From assembly GCF_022647665.1 (NCBI RefSeq), contig NZ_CP071872.1:1116001-1180000 (forward strand): a stretch of 64,000 nt of DNA. The letters run 5' to 3'. This document shows positions 61,555-64,000 of the stretch, piece by piece; position 1 is the stretch's first letter, and each line of letters opens with the position of its first letter. The notes under the pieces are model-generated. The model saw only the letters and a program-made list of their open reading frames with translations. It was not told the DNA's origin and did not search any database. The translations under genes and the position numbers were made by a program. Source of the DNA: Streptomyces formicae. GTDB taxonomy: Bacteria > Actinomycetota > Actinomycetes > Streptomycetales > Streptomycetaceae.

Positions 61555-62387
61555 TCGCGAACCTGTTGATCAGCCGCCGCCTTGAGCCGTCCGCGCTCGC
61601 CGCAGCGCTCGCGGACGTGGTCGGGGTGCCGGCCGAGCAGGTGGACGTCTGTCACGCGGACGGCGACCAGGACCACCGCGAGTGGGAGGCTGCCGTCCTG
61701 TGCACGTACCACTATGTGCGCGGTGACGTCGTGATGAGCCTCGACGTCCAGGTGCGGGACGACGTCGACGGCCCGGCGGGTGAGGCCGAGCTGGCAGCGG
61801 CCTTTGCCGAGCGGACGGGGACAGGAGTCGTCTACCCGGACGACCGGATCGATCCGGAGACCTTCTGGCTGGCAGACCCCAGCGGCACAGTGACCCGCAC
61901 CCGGCTGGTCGCCTCGGAGGACGAGCACGACGAGGAGCATGAGCCACCGACGTACTCCGTCGATGCGGTCGAGGCGCCGTCGCTGGCCTTTCCCGACGCC
62001 GAGGTGACCCCGCTCGCGGAGATCCTGCGCGAGGTGCCGATCCTCACCCCGGTCGCCGACGCGGTCGGTCTCGACACCCCAGCCGTGGTGTCGCTGACGA
62101 TCTGGGAGCGGATGGTGCGACGCATGGCCGGGGACTGGGCGCCGTCCGGTCGCTATCTGCCCGAGCTGTACGCCGAGGACCTCGCGGCGCGGGATCACCT
62201 CGAACGGGAGATCGCCGCGTGCCCGGAGCAGGAACGCGAGGTGCTGCTGGCCGCTGCCGCCGAGGTCGACTCACTCTTCCGCAGCCTCACGGAGGAGGGC
62301 TCGGCAGCGGCATCGGCCGGTGCCGGATGGTGGCGGTCGCGACGGCCGCGGCGGATGCCCTGGCCGGACACGGGCAAGGACGGGTAA
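61551..62387 (+). CDS. Candidate immunity protein for toxin-like protein 2
   Basis: 278 aa from a GTG overlapping the toxin stop. Strongly acidic (SEDEHDEEHEPP), alpha/beta N-terminal half (LEPSALAAALADVVGVPAEQVDVCHADGDQDHREWEAAVLCTYHYV), helical C-terminal half and a basic end. No family recognised. It is unrelated to the candidate immunity protein of gene 1, as expected when tips differ. Confidence 0.65.
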   Translation: MIANLLISRRLEPSALAAALADVVGVPAEQVDVCHADGDQDHREWEAAVLCTYHYVRGDVVMSLDVQVRDDVDGPAGEAELAAAFAERTGTGVVYPDDRIDPETFWLADPSGTVTRTRLVASEDEHDEEHEPPTYSVDAVEAPSLAFPDAEVTPLAEILREVPILTPVADAVGLDTPAVVSLTIWERMVRRMAGDWAPSGRYLPELYAEDLAARDHLEREIAACPEQEREVLLAAAAEVDSLFRSLTEEGSAAASAGAGWWRSRRPRRMPWPDTGKDG

Positions 62388-62469
62388 CGGCGACGCCATG
62401 GTCAGCGGGGCACTGCTGGGCTGAGGCCCGGCGCCTGGTGAACAGGGTCGGCCGGACATAATCGACCGC

Positions 62470-63591
62470 ATGTCCGCAGACCAGGAACTCCGTCCGTGCC
62501 GCGCCCTCCCCGCGCTCCTCGGATACGCGGGGGTGCGGCTGGCCGGCATGGCGATCCTCGCCGTCTGGGCGGCGGTCGCGGGCGTGGACGGGCTGCACCG
62601 GCTCAAGGGGCGCTGGGACGCGGTCTGGTATGTCCGGATCGCGGAGAACGGATACGGCTACGAGGTCCGGCTCCCCGACGGCAGCGTCCACTCCGACCTC
62701 GCCTTCTTCCCTCTGCTGCCCGCGCTGGAGCGGGGCCTCTCGGCGGTCCTGCCCGGCGTCGGTGCGGCGACCGCCGGGCTGATCGTCGCGTGGGCCGCGG
62801 CGTTCGCGGCCGCCTGGGGGATCTACGCGGTCGGCGCACACATCGCCGGGCGGCGGGCCGGGGTGCTGCTCGCGGTGCTCTGGGGGGTGTATCCGACGGC
62901 GTTCGTGCAGTCGATGGCGTACACGGAGACGTTGTTCACCGCACTCGCCGCCTGGTCGCTGTACGCCGTGCTGACCGGCCGCTGGATCACCGCCGGTGCG
63001 CTGTGCGCGCTCGCCGGGCTCACCCGGCCCTCGGCCGCCGCGCTCGTCGCCGCCCTCGGGATCACCGCGGTCGTGAGCCTGATCCGAGACAGACGGCTGC
63101 CGTGGCGGACGGCCGCGGGCGTGGTGCTCGCGCCGCTGGGATGGCTCGGCTACGTGGTCTTCGTGGCCGTACGCGAAGGCAGCCCCACCGCGTACTTCGA
63201 GGTCCAGGCCGCCTGGGGCAACAACATCGACGGCGGGGTCGCCCTCGCCCGCTTCGTCTGGCAGCACCTGACCGGTCCGAACCCGCTCGCCGGCATCGGA
63301 CTGCTCGCCGCGCTCGGGCTGCTCGGCTGGGTGGTGTGGCTGTGCGTGCGCCAGCGGCAGCCGCTGCCGGTGCTCGTGTACACGATCGGCATCGTCGTCA
63401 TCTCGCTGATCGGGGCCGCGTACTTCGGCTCACGGCCGCGGCTGATCATGCCGGCGTTCCCGCTCCTGCTGCCCGCCGCTGTGGCGCTCGCGCGGCTGCG
63501 GCAGCGCACGGCCACGGCGGTGGTGGCGCTGCTCGCCCTCGCGTCGGGGGCGTACGGCGCGTTCACGCTCCTCGGGTCCGGGCCTCCGTGA
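62470..63591 (+). CDS. PIG-V-like integral membrane mannosyltransferase
   Basis: 373 aa. About nine membrane helices and the GT-C motif RWDAVWYVRIAENGY with HSDLAFFPLLP, typical of the PIG-V family that transfers mannose from a polyprenyl carrier. A CATAAT lies 7 bases before the ATG, so the transcript may start at the ATG. Not obviously linked to the toxin genes. Confidence 0.85.
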   Translation: MSADQELRPCRALPALLGYAGVRLAGMAILAVWAAVAGVDGLHRLKGRWDAVWYVRIAENGYGYEVRLPDGSVHSDLAFFPLLPALERGLSAVLPGVGAATAGLIVAWAAAFAAAWGIYAVGAHIAGRRAGVLLAVLWGVYPTAFVQSMAYTETLFTALAAWSLYAVLTGRWITAGALCALAGLTRPSAAALVAALGITAVVSLIRDRRLPWRTAAGVVLAPLGWLGYVVFVAVREGSPTAYFEVQAAWGNNIDGGVALARFVWQHLTGPNPLAGIGLLAALGLLGWVVWLCVRQRQPLPVLVYTIGIVVISLIGAAYFGSRPRLIMPAFPLLLPAAVALARLRQRTATAVVALLALASGAYGAFTLLGSGPP

Positions 63592-63599
63592 CGCCGGAT

Positions 63600-63644
63600 T
63601 GGGTCCCTGGGCCCATGCGCCGCCCGGAGAGCCCTTGTTAGCGT
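63600..63644 (+). promoter_or_regulatory. Tad-regulon dyad plus -10 before the right-edge lipoprotein gene
   Basis: TGGGTCCCTGGGCCCA (63600-63615), 23 bases, TAGCGT (63639-63644). Transcription would begin near 63651, leaving a short leader with GAGGGGAC before the ATG at 63678. Confidence 0.65.
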
Positions 63645-63677
63645 CCGACCACGGGTCACCGAGGGGACGGGAACGGG

Positions 63678-64000
63678 ATGAGCACGCGGACCGCGGGTAC
63701 GGCACGGCGCATCGTGATGGCCGCGGCGGCCGCCACGCTGACGATGGGACTGGCCACCGCCTGCGGGGGCGAGGACGAGGGCAAGAGCGGGACGGAGAAA
63801 TCCGACAAGGACTCCGCGTCCGCGACACCGGAGGCCACCCCGACGAGCGGCGTGCCGCCCGAGGCCACCGACCCCGCCGTGACGCCCGTTCCCGAACCGC
63901 CGAGCACCGGCAGAACCCTCACCAAGGCGGAGCTGACGCAGGCCGCCCTCGTGACCGGCGACGTACCGAACTACGTGGTGACCCCGATGCAGGGCGGGGA
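63678..64000 (+). CDS. Lipoprotein, 3' end outside window
   Basis: 107 residues visible. Signal with lipobox LATAC (Cys about 29), then an acidic Ser/Thr/Pro-rich linker (GEDEGKSGTEKSDKDSASATPEATPTSG) and the start of a domain (TLTKAELTQAALVTGDVPNYVVTP) like Streptomyces lipoproteins of unknown function. Its promoter shares the Tad-regulon dyad. Confidence 0.8.
   Translation, partial: MSTRTAGTARRIVMAAAAATLTMGLATACGGEDEGKSGTEKSDKDSASATPEATPTSGVPPEATDPAVTPVPEPPSTGRTLTKAELTQAALVTGDVPNYVVTPMQGG

Overview
This window is chromosomal DNA from a Streptomyces (or a very close relative). The evidence is very high GC with GC-rich third codon positions, frequent GTG starts and ATGA/GTGA overlaps, rare TTA codons, a DasR-type site before a chitinase, and typical Streptomyces families (DUF397/Scr1-type regulator pairs, P450 plus terpene cyclase, GTP-dependent PEP carboxykinase). 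No tRNA, rRNA, CRISPR array or intact insertion sequence was seen.

Left third (1-20 kb): the end of a GtrA-type glycosyltransferase, a secreted copper-radical (galactose-oxidase-like) oxidase, a TetR regulator, a frameshifted hemolysin III/PAQR gene with a 24-base palindrome at its promoter, pckG, a four-gene telA (toxic-anion-resistance) operon of unusual composition, an alaA-like aminotransferase, an orphan P450, a beta-helix secreted protein, an MptB-like mannosyltransferase with a 9-base microsatellite in its coding sequence, and alkB.

Middle (20-41 kb): azoR and a MarR gene share an 11-base promoter sequence, but a P450-terpene synthase pair with two TTA codons lies between them. Next come an overlapping regulator/DUF397/P450 set and a likely D-amino-acid utilisation cluster (N-acyl-D-amino-acid deacylase, D-Ser/D-Thr dehydratase-like enzyme, PfkB kinase, IclR regulator, RidA, GntP/DsdX-type permease). 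After these are a TIGR04222-like membrane protein, a zinc carboxypeptidase, an Nramp transporter and a GH18 chitinase.

Right third (41.7-64 kb): a Tad/Flp pilus locus (cpaB, cpaE/tadZ, two tadE-like genes, cpaF/tadA, tadB, tadC, a histidine kinase-LuxR response regulator pair, flp pilin, a TadG-like protein, a lipoprotein and an OmpA-domain protein). Directly downstream are two paralogous genes whose products begin with a Flp-type prepilin signal and helix, continue through a shared stalk and a HINT (intein-like) domain, and end in different C-terminal tips. Each overlaps by 4 bases a downstream gene that is a candidate immunity gene. A third, divergent gene joins four membrane helices to a Flp-type prepilin helix and a large exported domain. 

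The strongest new signal is a polymorphic-toxin system built on pilin scaffolds next to a Tad secretion machine. The flp gene, both toxin-like genes, the third pilin fusion and a lipoprotein gene at the right edge all have the same 16-base dyad (consensus TGGGTCC-NN-GGGCCCA, either orientation), followed after 22-23 bases by a TANNNT -10 element. The two toxin genes and the third fusion appear to be leaderless. The embedded two-component system is the obvious candidate regulator, but this is inference.
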